From: Heterostelium album PN500 | Taxonomy: Eukaryota > Evosea > Eumycetozoa > Acytosteliales > Acytosteliaceae | Direction of reading: 5' to 3' | Length of the DNA: 64,000 nt | Assembly: GCF_000004825.1 (NCBI RefSeq) | Contig: NW_008805064.1 | Location: forward strand, 2,976,001-3,040,000 | Shown: one piece after another, positions 33,060-46,665 of the stretch | Position numbering within the stretch: position 1 is the stretch's first letter | How the letters are laid out: each line of letters starts with the position of its first letter | Made by a program: the position numbers and the translations under genes | Notes under the pieces: generated by a model | Told to the model about the DNA's origin: nothing | The model's database searches: none | The model's input: the letters and a program-made list of their open reading frames with translations, nothing else

Positions 33060-34606
33060 TTAGTTGGTGGTATCCATGGCGTTTGAGGTCTTGGCGGCAG
33101 CCTTCTTCTCTCTCTTCAATGGTCTGGTGGCGATTTCCTTGGTGACTTCATCGAGTGAGTAGGCAGAGTTGACGTGTGGGAGTGGGATGTCTGTGCAGGT
33201 CAACTTTTGGTTACCGGATGGCAACAAGAGAACGGTGGTCTTGAATTGGACAACGAATTCACCGTCCTTTTCGTAGAGAACTGGGAAAGCATTGAGCATT
33301 TGGTGAGTGAGACACTCAGAGAGACCCAACTTGGCCTTCTTTTCGTCAGAGACGGCACGGAGGGAGAATGGCAAGGCTGGGAAACGGGTGTTGACCTCTT
33401 GGATAAACTCACGAGCAGACTTCAACTTGAGATTGTAGTTTTGGTTGACGTCACGCTTGAAGATGGTGGTACGGTCGTTGAGCTCTCTGACCTTACCCTC
33501 GGCGGTGGAGACAACAATGTCGATGCAGTAGACTTCGTTCTCCTCAAAGACAGCGTCCTCAATCTTTTGACCGACTGGCATCTTGTTGAAGATGACCTTG
33601 TCACCGTCCAAAAGGAAACGCTTCAAGTCGTGTGAGAGGATACCTTGGACGGCATTGACGTGGAAGGTGTCGCAAATCTTGGTGATGCAATCGGTGACGT
33701 CCGATGCCTTGTTACCCTTCTTGATCAAACGGAGAGCGCACTCCAAAGCAAAGTGAGCGGCGCAGATGGCGTCGGCAGCCTTTCCGGTGAGTGGAGCGGC
33801 GGCACCACCAACGATGACGGTGAAGGCACCGAGTGAGATGTAACCGTCGATGTGGACACCAAGGTCGATCTTGGCAACATCACCGTTCTTCAAGGTACGG
33901 GTGTCTCCCTTAAGTGGAGAGAAATGACCGACGCAATTGTTAACAGAGACAGAGGTTGGGAAAGCAATACCCTTCTCCAAACCCTTACGTTTATTGAAAG
34001 TCTTGGCAACTTCCTTCTCAATGAAATCGTCACCAGCAGCACAAACATCGACAATGACTGCACCTTCAACACACTTGGCAATAACTTCCTTCAAAGCCTC
34101 TATAATAATAGTTATTTGGTTAATAATATTCACTTTTGTTTCAACAACAATATTATATAATCTGTGGTCATTTCATCTTTATCATAAATATTCCATCCTA
34201 TATATATTTTTCTATATCTGTATTTGTATCTCTTATAAATTGTATCTTTTTCTTTTATATTTCGATGTATTCATTCTCTAAATATGGTAATCTTCTTTAT
34301 CTTGTAATCGATCGATCAATCAATCTGTTTATCCATTCATGTGATCTTTCACTTCATTATCGTTTTCGTTTTTTGTAAAAACTCTTTTTTTTTTTTTATG
34401 ATTTTATGGATATTGATTGATAAAGATGTTATGCTTGACTAAACTATATTGTAATGCTATTATTATTAGTTGTTGATTGTTGATAAATTACTGTTGGCAA
34501 TGAGGGCAGCGGATTGGTAACAGGTTACAACCCATGGTGAAGTAAGATCTTCAACGATGTTTTCATCTTCGTCTTCAGAGTGGTGATCGTGTTGCATCTT
34601 TGACAT
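33060..34606 (-). CDS. prlA: Proliferation-associated protein 2G4 / EBP1 homologue (M24 pseudo-peptidase)
   Basis: Two exons, 34606-34492 and 34099-33060, separated by a 392-nt intron, give 384 residues (human PA2G4 has 394). After an acidic start (MSKMQHDHHSEDEDE) comes the M24 fold: ANKALKEVIAKC, GIAFPTSVSVNNCVGHFSPL, GDVAKIDLGVHIDGY, and near the end the basic segment PLKREKKAAAKT. As in other family members, the metal-binding set of true methionine aminopeptidases is not conserved, so it is not expected to be a peptidase. The family binds 60S ribosomal subunits near the exit tunnel, rRNA and some mRNAs. The symbol follows the D. discoideum name as I recall it. Confidence 0.95.
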
Positions 34607-35673
34607 CTTTATATATTCTGTTTTTGTTGCTGGTTATCTAAATTGAATTGAGTTAGAGTTTATTTAATTAATAATTGTTTAAATATTATTATTAGATTTG
34701 TGATTGTTGATTGAATTGTGATTTATGATAAAATTTATATGAATAATGATAAATTTAAATAAATATCATTATAATTTGATATCTTTTATTTCCTTTTCGA
34801 AAAGCATAACATAATCATAATAATAACAGATCATTCTAATTAAAATAAATCAAAAATAAATAAACAAATAAAAATTGTGTGATTTGTTAATTTTTTTTTT
34901 TGTGTGTTGTGTTGTTATGTTTATGTTGATTGTTTTGTCTCTTGTCTTGTCTTGAATTGAATAGAATTGACTGTGTGTGTTTGTTTATTGTTTTGTGTTG
35001 TGTTTTGATATGTTTTATTGATTTGATGAGATATGATAGTATGATAATTCTGTATCACTTCATGATTGAACTTTCGTTGCTTTAATAGATGATAATATGA
35101 TCTCTGGATAAACGATATAATCGATGATTAAAGATATAGATACATACTGCAATCTACTCAAGGTATCTATCTGTATCCTTTATCTCTTTTTTACTGCGGT
35201 GTGGTGTTGCTCGTTCGACCACACAATCCAACTCGCCAAAGTTTTCAATTTTTTTGAACTTCGATTTTACTCATTCGATCATTGTTCGTCTTCATTCTAT
35301 ATATTTTATTATTTACAATGTTCTCAATATAAAGATTAAATTTATATCTTGTCTTAATTAATCAATCTATTATTATTGATATAAATAAATAAATAAAGAT
35401 ATAAATATTTAAAAAAAAAATATTACTTTTTTTTCATAATTTTTATTTTTTATTTAATAAATTTAATTTTTAATCTAACACCACCTATAGATATAATCTT
35501 TATTACGATATATCATATTTGTTTGATTTACAGTTAAATATATATTTATAGCATTTTAATTTTTTTATTTTATTTTTATTTTTTTGAGCATATTTTTTTT
35601 CATTCAACCTGAAAAGTTTATTGATCAAGTTTAATTGTTCTCTTTATAATATATAACACTTTAGGATATAAAG
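34607..35673. promoter_or_regulatory. Divergent promoter region, PA2G4 homologue and mitochondrial EF-P-like gene
   Basis: About 1.07 kb between divergent starts. It contains a G/T-rich stretch with TGTGT and TTGTCTTG repeats at 34880-35010 and long poly-A/T runs near 35410-35600. Specific factor sites cannot be assigned. A short Phe/Tyr-rich open frame at 35124-35339 has no gene features. Confidence 0.45.
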
Positions 35674-36511
35674 ATGATGAGTTTTACATCTCATTTAGTT
35701 AGAAGATCAGCTTCAAGATTGTTGTTCAATGGACAGTTGCAATATAATAAGAGATTCTATGAAATCGAAGCAAGCGAACTGAAGAGAGGTGTCATGATCG
35801 AACACAAAGGAAAGCTTTTGGAAACAATAAAGACTGAACATCAGAAAGTCGCTATGAGAGGTGGTTTTATTTTGGTAATCTATCTATCTATCTATCTATC
35901 TATTATAAGAAATGAATGAATCAACATTAGAATGTAATCAAAAAAATTAATCAAATTTCGTATAACATTATAATTTCATCGGATTTAATAGGCAGATTTT
36001 AGAAATGCTTTGGACGGTACAAAGAGTAACTATAAATTCAGAAGTGCTGAAACTTTGGAAGCAATCGATTTAGAGAGAACTTTTTACAAGTTTACCGAGA
36101 AAACCAAAGAGGGTCTCGTTTTCAAGAGTGTCGACGATGAAGATGCCGAACCGGTAGTAGTTAAAGACGCAAAGCAACTCGGTGTCTACAGTCACTATAT
36201 AGAGTATTTCCCACAAGGTAAGTGACTAGATTACTAGTAATAATAATAACAAGATTGAACTAATATCATCATTATTTATTATAATTAATATAGATGAAAC
36301 ACAATACAGTTTCTTAGAATATAATGGTAAGGTTTTAGATTTCAGAGGACCAACCGAAGTAAAGATGCACGTTGATTCGATCAGTGATTTGAGTAACAAT
36401 TTAGTTTTACATTTTGCCAATGGAAGATCATGCAAAGCACCATCTCATTTAACAAAAGGATGTGATATCATGCTACGACTTCCTGAGGAAACATACGTAA
36501 CCAAAGCATAA
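35674..36511 (+). CDS. Elongation factor P-like protein, probably mitochondrial
   Basis: Three exons, 35674-35874, 35992-36217 and 36294-36511, make 214 residues. The first ~28 residues are basic and amphipathic (SHLVRRSASRLLFNGQLQYN), like a mitochondrial targeting peptide. The KOW-like N domain follows (YEIEASELKRGVMIEHKGKL), then the OB domains (ADFRNALDGTKSNYKFRSAE; FLEYNGKVLDFRGPTEVKMH). Bacterial EF-P has PGKG at the tip of the modified loop; here the loop reads EHQKVAMRGG, so the modified Lys or Arg is not obvious. EF-P helps ribosomes join difficult residues such as consecutive prolines; this copy would act on mitochondrial ribosomes. Confidence 0.85.
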
Positions 36512-36752
36512 TAAATAATAACAAACAAACTTATAGATAATAATAAAAATAAATAATTTATATTATTAGAGAAGAATTAGATTTAGATTTAGATTTAGAT
36601 TTTTAAATAAGTAATGAAAATTACTATAAATATAAGAGTTTTATTACACACAACAAAACAGAAAAAAGAGAAAAGTAGGGGGTGTTGGTTGGTTGGTATG
36701 AGGTATGGAGTAGTTATTATTTGTTATTATTATTGTTTTGTTTCTATTCAAT

Positions 36753-39221
36753 TCAATTGACCATTGTGAATCCATCTAAATCATCTTCACTATCTTCAAA
36801 CTTTGTATTGTTGTTGCTGTTGCTGTTGTTGTTGGCACCGATGAAATCAGAGACTTGACCTTGAAGATTATTGATAAAAGAGTTTTCACATTCCTCTTCA
36901 AACTCATCGAGATCGACATCGTCACTCTCAACTTGGTAATCGGGACATTGCTCTCCTACAGAGACAACGGGGAATCCTCTCTTCTCAATCTCCTTGATTC
37001 TCACACAAAAGTCTTCAAAGTCACTCTGAGTGTGACAATAGAAACCGATAGCCATCGATGGATCCAGCTGTGATATCAACATCTTTTGAGGTACACAATG
37101 ATGATATGACTAAATATTGATTGTTAAATTAATATAACCATTTAAAAAATATGATATGTAGATCGTGATCAAACAAACTTACATCTGAAAAATTAATATC
37201 ATTTGGACTCACTGTATCATGAACAAAATGAGGATCTAAATAAATAATGTGTTCATCTTGATAGCCGACAAAGTAGAACGATTGTTTCGGTTTGCCACCG
37301 ATGAGACCGATGCTCTGAGGCAGCTCCAACATGGATTTGATTTCACGGAAATAGACCTCATTCAGTTTATCGAGACCCAATTTAATGGGTACCAATATGA
37401 TGATGGATTTCCAACGCTGTGGAATGCAGCTACTACTGAAAAAGTCGGAGCAGGTCAGTGGATCCTTGAAGGAACCGCTGTTCTCGCCGACGAGGTAGTT
37501 CTCCTCTTCCATCGAGGATGGTGGTGATTTCGAGGGCACAAACGATGAGAACGCCGGATTGCTCGGTGAATTCTGACCGAAACTCGAAGCACTCTTGTAT
37601 TGATAGGATTGCATCGAGGGGACACGCGCGGCATTGCCATCAATAATATAGGAATTGCAACCACTGTTAATACCACTGCTCTCTGGATCGAACGACAACC
37701 TCTCGTCTGTACACAGCTTTCTAACGTAGTCCTTATAGACTACACCATCGGAAGGCACGTACATTGTAATATCACTCAATCCATGTGATTTTAATAAATG
37801 TCTAATAATAATAATAATAGCTGTTAGTTTGAATTGCTTCTTAAACTGATCAGATAATAATAGGCTAAGCTTACTTTAAAACTACTGATATTTTAGTTGG
37901 AGCAAACCATTCATCGACATTCAAAAGATCGATATTCTCATCGGTTTCGATATCGAAATCTTTCAGCTTGCTATTATGGTATTTGGCAATGATTTTGTTT
38001 TTATGTACAATTTGGTGAATACTATAGTAGTGTTCTCTCGTCGGTAGATCACAGAACCAATTCATTACTTTTCTATATTTTGAACTTGGTCTTGTTCTAT
38101 CTACTTCTGGTATATTTTCTAATAGAAAATAATAATAATATTAATTAGGTTATGATTACTGGGGGTAATAAAATAATATTATTATCTTACCATTTTGATA
38201 TAAATGTCTTAGTAATGCTCTGGCTAACAACATTTGACCGGTTCTGACCATGCAACCCCAACCTATATCGGTGGTTATATTTGTATTTTCAATTGGTGCA
38301 AAATCCTTTCTATAACTAAACCACAGAATATTCTTAAAGTCTGCAATGAAACGATCAATCTCTTGATTTGCTTCTTCTCTGTTGTTGATGGTGTTATTGT
38401 TGTTTGGTGAATAGTGTGTTGGTGTAATGATTTGTGATTGATGATGTAATGGTGTCATTGTATTATTACATTTAGGTGTTGGTAGTTGTTGTGATGATGA
38501 AGAGGAGGAGGAGGAATTGGAAGAGGAGGAATTGGAGGAAGAAGATGATGATGAGTTTGAGTTGTTTGATGATTGAAAAATTGAACTAAATAAACTATTA
38601 ATATTTAATGAAGTGGATTGTTGTTGTTGTTGTTGTTGGTGATGTTGTTTTTCAAATTGATATGGATTCTGCTGGTAAATCATATTCTCAGAGGAACACG
38701 ATGAAAATCCACTGGTTACAATTAAGGCAGTGGATTTCGATGCTCCGTTGTGAGTGTTATATGACTTTCCCATGAGCCACAGTGGAGAGTTGGCGGAAAA
38801 CGATGGTGGATTTGACGGGTAGTTTCTATAGATATTATAAAAAGATATCATAATCTTTTGCTTTCCACTCTTGTAGAAATCAAAGAAATTCTTTTTCTTT
38901 TCATTCTTTTGGTTCTGTTGTTGCTGTAGTTGTTGACCATTCTGTTGTTGCTGCTGCAGCTGACCAAACTGTTTAAACTGTTGTTGATGTTGTTGTTTTT
39001 GTTGTTGAATGATTTGTTGTTGTTGTTGGTGCTGTTGATTTTGCTGTTGCTGTTTTTCAAGTTGTGGTTGTATCTGTAGGTGTTGAAATGAATATGATCC
39101 TTGATCTATACAATATGTAAATAGTTATGAAATTAATATCTATTTATTTAAAATTATAAATGATATTAAAATAAACAAAAAACATACCAGATATTGTTTG
39201 ATGATTAAATTTAGTGAACAT
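36753..39221 (-). CDS. atg4: ATG4 cysteine protease of autophagy
   Basis: Five exons, 39221-39188, 39105-38191, 38118-37875, 37801-37183 and 37109-36753, give 722 residues. The catalytic Cys lies in DIGWGCMVRTGQML; the Asp-His pair in IIYLDPHFVHD, preceded by GLIGGKPKQSFYFVGYQ. A poly-Q/poly-S region of ~200 residues separates the start (MFTKFNHQTIS) from the protease, and a Ser-rich insert splits the protease domain. The C-terminus (DDLDGFTMVN) looks like an LC3-interacting motif, acidic residues followed by F-x-x-V, as at the end of human ATG4B. ATG4 trims ATG8 to expose its C-terminal Gly and later removes it from lipid. The gene converges with the EF-P-like gene. Confidence 0.93.
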
Positions 39222-40879
39222 TCTCTAAAATGTTACAAATAAAGCTATAAGATCTGAACAAAGAGGTGAGATTATTAATTTTCTGTCTGAAACTTATAAC
39301 AAGAAGAGTCTCACTTTCTTGTTAATTCCTTTTTCTCTTTCTTTTTTCTTTTTCTTTTTTAATGATAAATAATGAAGAAATCCAATTGTTCAACAATTAT
39401 TATATTTTCTTCCAATCATTCCTTTCATAAAAAAAAAATTAATAAATAAATAATAAATAAAATAAATAGTATATTGATATATAGATAAGTTGTTTTGTTT
39501 TGTTTTGTTTTTAATTAAAATATTTTTATAATTTTTAATGCTATATCTTAATTAAATTTAAATTATTTTAATAAAAATAATAAAAATAATAATATTCTAA
39601 TTTTAACACCTATGTTCTATTCCTAAAAAATTGATAATGATTTAATTATTATTATTTCTTAAATTTATAAGAAGGATGGATGAATGGTTGGTTGGAGGAA
39701 GATGAAAATTTAATAAAAATATAAAGAAGTAGAAGCAAGCAATGTTTTTTGTTGTGTGAAAGGTGAAAAAAATTAATTATTGTTTTTTTTTTTGCTTTTT
39801 TTATTGTATTTATTTGTTTTTATTAGGAGTGTGGTTATTATTGATTGCCAAAAAACCAAAAACAAAAATAATTAAAATTAATTTAATTTAAAATTATGAC
39901 CAGTTTTTTTGTGACACTCTAAAAAAACAACAACAGAACAGAAATTAAAATTAACCAGATTTTTTTTTGTTGTTTTGTTTTATTTTAATTTATTTTTTGT
40001 TTTTTTTTTTAAACACATTAAAATAAAGCTTTGTTGAGGTTATTTTTTTCCTTAAAAGATAAGAATGTTGTTGTTAACCATCATCCATCAATCTATTAAA
40101 AGAGAAGGGAACAGAGTGCAGTATCAACTACAACCAACCTTAATATTTAGATAGAGACAATGAAAGCGCGACATCAAATTTTCGATGTTTAATAAAAACA
40201 TTTTTATTTTTTTATAATTATTTTATATTTGATTGATCAAATTACAAATTAGGAACAGAACAAAACATAATATTAAACAATCAACCAACCAGAGTGTAGT
40301 AAATAAAATAAAAATCTAATTACTTTTTTTTTTGGTTAAGATCAGATTGTATTGAATACTACGTTGTTAACAACTTTGATTAAAAAACAAAAAAAACGTA
40401 AATACAACCTTTCAATTTAATATATCTTGTATAAATAGGAAAAATACAGTCATAACCTATCAGCTGTAACGACTTAACTACCCACTTCACATTTATCTTA
40501 ATATAAAATGAATAAAAAAAAACAGTAAATTAGCAATATACTTGAGATTTATTTTTGGAAATCTATACAATTATTTTATTTCGTATCATCACCAAAATTA
40601 AACATATGTATACAGATAAATTAAAATTTGAATAAAAATAGCAACAAACAAAAATATATTTTTCACATAAACTTTTTAAAAGAATGATTTTGCTGAAAAA
40701 CAAACAAGCCTTTTTTTGATTGATCTCTGTTTTAAGTTTTTTTTCTTTTTTTTTTTTGAACATAAATTTGAGATCTGTTATTGATTTATATTAATTTGTA
40801 TTGTGTTGCAACAATAGTAAAAGTAATTGTAATAATAGTAATAGTAATAGAATAGTAATAATATATATATGTATAAAAA
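39222..40879. promoter_or_regulatory. Divergent promoter region, ATG4 and isoprenylcysteine methyltransferase
   Basis: About 1.65 kb of A+T-rich DNA with poly-T and poly-A tracts and GTTTT repeats near 39491-39511. It serves two divergent genes. An open frame at 40563-40763 (minus) is Lys/Phe-rich with chance composition. No RNA gene recognised. Confidence 0.45.
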
Positions 40880-41704
40880 ATGAGTGAATCAAATAATTAT
40901 CAATCATCTGATCTATCAAAACAACAGGAGGTAAAGATGGCCATGACAGCATGGAATGAAAAAGGTGCAGCTAGAACTGTTGCATATGCATTCGGTTTGG
41001 GTATTTTGTTTGGTGTAGGATTGGTTCTTTCTCTTTCAACAGTCAACCATGTCAGTTATGGAATATATATGATGGGATTGGCTGCTTTTCACATGTGGGA
41101 ATACATTTGGGTATCAATGTATGATCCAACTAAACTTTCATCCAATTGTAATTATTATCAATTATTTCACCACTGTTCTGTTAAACTGTAGTAATATTTT
41201 CAAATATATTTACACTTATCACACTTTTCTATAGCATTTTTATTAAATCATAGTACATCTTTTAATCTTGCATTGTTGGCAGGATTCATAGAGTATTGGA
41301 TCGAGTACCTTTTATTCCCATCGATGAAGCTGATGGGATGGATTTCGACGCTCGGTTTCATTGCGATGGTGTTTGGACAGGTCGTTAGAACCACAGCAAT
41401 GATAACAGCCGGTAGAAACTTTTCACATATCGTTCAACAAACCAAGAAGAGTTCACATGTACTTGTTACCAATGGAGTGTATTCGTTAGTTCGTCATCCC
41501 TCTTATTTCGGATGGTTCATCTGGAGTATCTCAACTCAATTGGTTTTATTCAACCCTATTTGCACGGCTGCCTATGCCTATGCCTCATGGAAGTTCTTCG
41601 AGGATCGCATAGAAGATGAAGAGGAAGCATTAATCGATTTCTTTGGTAACGACTATGTAGAATATAAGAAAAAAGTATGGTCTGGAATACCTTTAATAAA
41701 ATAG
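40880..41704 (+). CDS. icmt: Protein-S-isoprenylcysteine O-methyltransferase
   Basis: Two exons, 40880-41147 and 41235-41704, make 245 residues. Several membrane segments are visible (YAFGLGILFGVGLVLSLS; ISTLGFIAMVFGQVV; FGWFIWSISTQLVLF). Family motifs: SFLLNHS just after the splice junction, AGRNFSHIVQ, HVLVTNGVYSLVRHPSYFGW (S-adenosylmethionine site) and RIEDEEEALIDFFGNDYVEY with the catalytic Glu/Arg cluster near the C-terminus. The enzyme methylates the prenylated C-terminal Cys of CaaX proteins such as Ras, Rho and G-gamma in the ER membrane. Its 3' end converges with Elongator subunit 1, 93 bases apart. Confidence 0.95.
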
Positions 41705-41797
41705 GTTATATGTGGAATAATAAATAATATTTTTTTGTAAATTAAATAAACTTGTGTTTTTAATTTTTATTTATCTATTTTTTTTTTTTTTTTTTTC

Positions 41798-44700
41798 CTA
41801 AAAGATATTTAATTCCCATTTAATTGTATCCATTGTAATTGTTACTTTGTTAATTGTCATCTTTTCAAATGTTGAATTTTGATGATTACTATTTTGTTGA
41901 TTGTTGTTATTGTTATTGTTGTTGGTATTATTGTCATCTTGTTGTTGCAAACTGATCAATCTTTGATATTCCAATTCTTGAACTCTTTGTTCTTCTCTGA
42001 CATTCTCTGGGAGTACAGCGGTGGCCGATTGTGAAAGTAGATCCAACGATTGTTTGATCAACTCTAAATATTGCTTGAATCTGTTTTGTAGTTGTTCGGC
42101 CTTGTCGCTCCAACCGAGGAGTACCAAACCTCTGAGCAAGTTGGCGACGACCTCTTGTTGTGACTGACCTGGAATCATCTTTTTCATTGCTTCGACGATG
42201 AATTCCTCTTCGTGAACGCTACCTTCTTTACCGGTGACTCTCACCTTGTTGACCTTTCGCTTCGATTGATCTTTCTTCTTATTTCTGATCTTGGTGGCCT
42301 GTGAGAAGGTTCCGGTGGCCGACGAGTATGTCGAACGGTACGACGATGTTGTCGAAGCGCTATTCATACTGTTCATCGATCCCATCGATTGTTCACTGAA
42401 CATTCCACTCATGCCACTCATCATCGAGCTGGTTTCATCGTTGAAACCGGCGGCGCCAGGCATCAAACGGAGAGGTACGTGATTCAACTTTGTGGTTCTC
42501 ACAACACCCAGTCTAACATAGGATTTGTTGTAGGTCGCATGATTCTCTTCGATCTCCTTCATGTGATTATTATACGATTCCAATAGCTGTTCGGCAACAA
42601 TGCTATCGACCAAGTCTTTACGGTTCGAGTCGACAGCCAAGTCGTAGGCATCCTCCCACAATCCACCCTCGCAATGGCTACGGAGTGCATTCTCAATGTC
42701 GCCACAGTGCTGCGAGAAGATAATTGCAGAGTCCAAGAATTTCGATGCTCTTCTCATGTGTTCGGCCAACTCTTCGCACAAAGTCTTTGTGTCCTCGGCG
42801 CTGTAGTTTAGCTTCTTGGCTTCCTTCAACGCCAACTTCCACTTTCCAGCGTCCTTAAACGATGCCAATGCTTTCTTGTGATTCTCAGCGCTAAAGTAGA
42901 GGAAAGCAGCTTCCTCGAATCTGTTGTTCTGCATGAGATGATCGGCGTACAGCTCTTGTACAACTTTGAGTTCCGGACGTTTTGCGAAAACTTTGATTGC
43001 GTCGTGGTAGAGCGACTTCTCGACGGTCAAATCGTAGCACTCTTGGAGGTGTTCGTCACCGGCCAACGCCAAATTAGCCAAAGCTTTTGGCCAACGCTCC
43101 AAATGCTTATCGATAGTGAATCGCTGGTAGTTGATCTCCATCGATTGTAATTCACGCAGGAATGCAATGTATTCCTTTGGATCCTTCTGAGATTTCTGTG
43201 CGACCATCAACACCAAGTCGAAATCATAGGTACCGAGAGCGACGTCATACAACTTATTGACATCCACCAAGAATACAATGTAATCCAACGATTCCTCAGC
43301 GAGACGATTAACAATAGTCTCACCGTGTTCACTGACCTCTTCGAGACCACGGAGATTCTGAATGAGACGGAGAGCTTCGTCGAGTTCGGGTGGTGATTTC
43401 TTTACGTAGGTAGTGAGAACCGGTTGAATGAATCGGTTTTGATCGATCTTTACGAATACTTCACGCAGCTTGTCGCATACCAAGTTGACTTTACCCGGTG
43501 TGTCGCCGTAGGTTTCGTTGACCGACTTGATGGCGGACTTTGGTGGTGGAGCAACTGGATTCTCCAAATCGACAAACAACGTCTTTGATGTATCTTGATC
43601 ACGAAGCGATGTGATAAACAAGTTTAGATAGTCGATCTGTGGAATCTGCTCGACAAACATATCGATATGCTTGAGGAAATCCGCTGGGTTGTGATCGTAG
43701 AGGAAGTTCATATCGATTCTATTTCTTCTCATGGTGGAGAATGCCTTGCCATATTGATGTTCATTGAGAAGTTCACGAATAGTTGAAAGCGTCAATGAAC
43801 GTGGTGAAATAGCTTCCAAATTACCTCTTGGCATTTGAAGTACAACTCTAGTATCATGTGGAACAACGACAGCAATTCTTGATCCACGTTCAACTTCTCT
43901 TGTAGAATCATCATAAGTTGTAACAGCCTTATGATGGTGATGATGACCTTTTCCATTTGGTTGTTGTTGTTGTTGTTGTTGATTGTTATTGTTATTTAAA
44001 TTTGTTGTATTTGATGGTGTTGATGCTAATGTTGTAGTGTTGAGTGGAACGGATAATGGAATGGAACGAAGAACATGTGAGACAGTTGTGTAGAGAAGGA
44101 ACTTGTTGTGGAGTGCGAATGAATTACAGTCCGATGCCAAAACAGTTTGATTTACATAGAGTTTGTTACGGTCGTTCAAACCGATGAGAACTTCCTCACC
44201 GGCAATCTTTGTGACTGCAAACCATGTACAAACCGATGGGAATTTGAAGATTCCACTTGAATCCTCTTGGAGATACGGAGTGATAGAGTCAGAGTGTTCA
44301 ACACCTGCCTGTAAATGATAATAGTATACTGCACCATCATTGGTTTCAAAGAGTACTTGATCTTGGTGATCCAAATGTTTAATTAATCTGATGATACGAC
44401 TGTTGTTGTTTTGAGATGACGATGATTCAGGTGCATTTGTTCTGTGAATATGTTGAATAGCTATTGAGGATTGTGCCAAATCAACTTTGAATCCGATTTC
44501 AACGATTTGATCTTTGGCAGTCGACAGTCCATCGACTGCGACGAGCGTGTAGAGGTTGGCGTTGGACGACGACACCCAACAGAGATGACGAAGATTATCC
44601 AAACGGAGTGTCGCGGTTGAAATCAACGACTTGGCCAACAAACCAGCGGAATCTCCTTTGAAGATGGCAATCGAGTTGTTCACTTGGAGAGTGACGACCG

Positions 44701-46119
44701 AGTAGTCGGTCTGTGAGAAATCAAATGCCGAACAATTGGCATCGAGCTGATGTTGATAGTGTGACATGGGTGGTGGAATCACCAACTTACGGAATGGTGT
44801 CATCTTTAGGTGTTGACCATCTACCATCGCAACCGTCGCAGGATTGGTAATGGCGTCACCCAACGACGCGTTATAATCCCATGCAAACAGATGCTCATGC
44901 AACTCACCGAGTTTTGTCAAAACACGAAGAATCGAAGCTTGGCTAGCATTGTCGAAACGAATACAAACAACACTGTCATTCTCAGCGCAGTGCAATTCAT
45001 GCTTCAAGAACCAATGGTAATTACTACGATGCCAAATCTGAACAACAGAACTACGTTGTTGTTGTTGTTTATCATCTGCTGCTGCTGTTGAATTTGTTAA
45101 ACGAAGATGCAGTGCCAATATTTCGGAATCTGCTGACCACTCCAACGCCAAAACTTCGGCACCGACACGAATGTTGAACTCTCCGTGTTTCAAACCGTTA
45201 CGCTCAAATAGCGCTATTTCATGCTTGTTTGGAAGACGGTTGGGACACGCCACTAGCGAGCCGGAAGGACGCCAAGCGACGACGCTCTCCAAGCCGGTAA
45301 TCAGTGGCTCGGAGATGGCGTGCAACACAAGTGAACGCTCCCAAGTACGCAGCATCACTTTGCCTACGGCAGGATCGAAACTCGAACAAACAAAGTATTG
45401 TCCGTCGCCACGCCACGAGATCGAAGGTGGTGTCTCACGATAGCGGTTCGCTTGCGGTGCTCCCGCCGGTGCAGCCATTGTCTCTGGTGCATAAGCGGAT
45501 TGCGAGTAGATCGATTGTGGCAGCGTCGAGTTGGTAATGATATTCGCTGTGAGTTTTCCACCGGCGAGCAACGAGTGGATATTAACCTCACCCAAGATAT
45601 CCCAGTCTTTGTTCATCTGTACCAATGTCTGTGTTTCCGTTGCCAGTATCAACAATTCGTAGTCCGGTGACCAAGACATACACAAAATACCGCTACCAAC
45701 GATACCGACACACTCCAACTGATGTGTCATCGTGCTGTACATCAGAATATCACCCAAATCCGATGCCATACAAATCGATTCCAAATCGGGAATGAATTGA
45801 ATCGCATTTATCTTTGCGCCTTCCGACAATATATCTTGTTGATTTAATTCAATCTTTACATTTACCTAAATAATAATAATAATAATTGATATCAAAAAAT
45901 ATTTAGAAACTTTAATATCACGATAACGACGAATACACAAATCTGTGTTTGTGTTCTTTTTATTACCTTTTTTAAAGATGTATCATATGCAATGAATACA
46001 TTTGTATCTGTAATTGTATATACTATATTATTGATACTGTCAACAGTGAAAAGAGTGTAGTTACCTACATCTTGTGGTAACTTGTCACACAATTCAATTA
46101 ATCTACAAATATTTCTCAT
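41798..46119 (-). CDS. elp1: Elongator complex protein 1 (ELP1/IKAP)
   Basis: Two exons, 46119-45967 and 45865-41798, make 1406 residues, the usual family size. The N-terminal ~700 residues are beta-propeller-like (INAIQFIPDLESICMASDLG; LCMSWSPDYELLILATE; SISWRGDGQYFVCSSF), as in the ELP1 WD40 pair. The helical TPR part follows (RNRIDMNFLYDHNP, the IQNLRGLEEVSEH region, AAFLYFSAENHKKALASF). Near the C-terminus comes the conserved basic stretch KIRNKKKDQSKRKVNKVRV and then the dimerisation helices (EEEFIVEAMKKMIP). A poly-Q/His insert interrupts the propeller region. ELP1 scaffolds the Elongator that modifies wobble uridine in tRNA. Confidence 0.95.
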
Positions 46120-46665
46120 TCTTTCTTCTTCTTTTTGTTATTTATTATATATAAATGTGAAAGTTGAAAGAAATTGAATATATTTGTTTAATTTATATAA
46201 ATATAGATCTATATTAAACAAGAATGATTGAACAAAAGGTTGACGATAACTCCTTTTTAGATTTCTCCTTAAAAAAAAAAAAAAAAACTAAATTTCGTGT
46301 GGTGAGAAAAAAAAACGAAAAAGATCATAGTTTTGACTGCAATGAAAACTTGACAAATTATAACTACATTGTTATATTATATGATGAATTAGAATAGAAT
46401 AGATATAACAATTATAATGTTTTATTAAATACATATAATTTTAGTTTATTTATTTTATTTGTTATTGTTATTATTATTATTTCAATTTAACTATTATTAT
46501 TATCTTTTTTTTATATGAATACAAATGGTTATTTTTTTTGTTTTTTTTTTACTGATTTAAAAAAGTTAAACAATTATTATTCAGCTATCTTATCATTGTT
46601 ATTGTTATTGTTGTTATTGTTATTGTTATTTGATTATAAATATATATTACTGAATGGTTTGGTTA
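46120..46665. other. Intergenic region
   Basis: About 550 bases between the ELP1 start and the 3' end of the SH3 gene. Contains a poly-A run near 46271 and ATT/GTT microsatellite pieces at 46455-46640. Presumed ELP1 promoter; nothing else recognised. Confidence 0.5.

Noticed and set aside
40563-40763. Minus-strand open frame in the ATG4/ICMT spacer
   Set aside because: Lys/Phe/Ile composition expected of chance frames in A+T-rich DNA.
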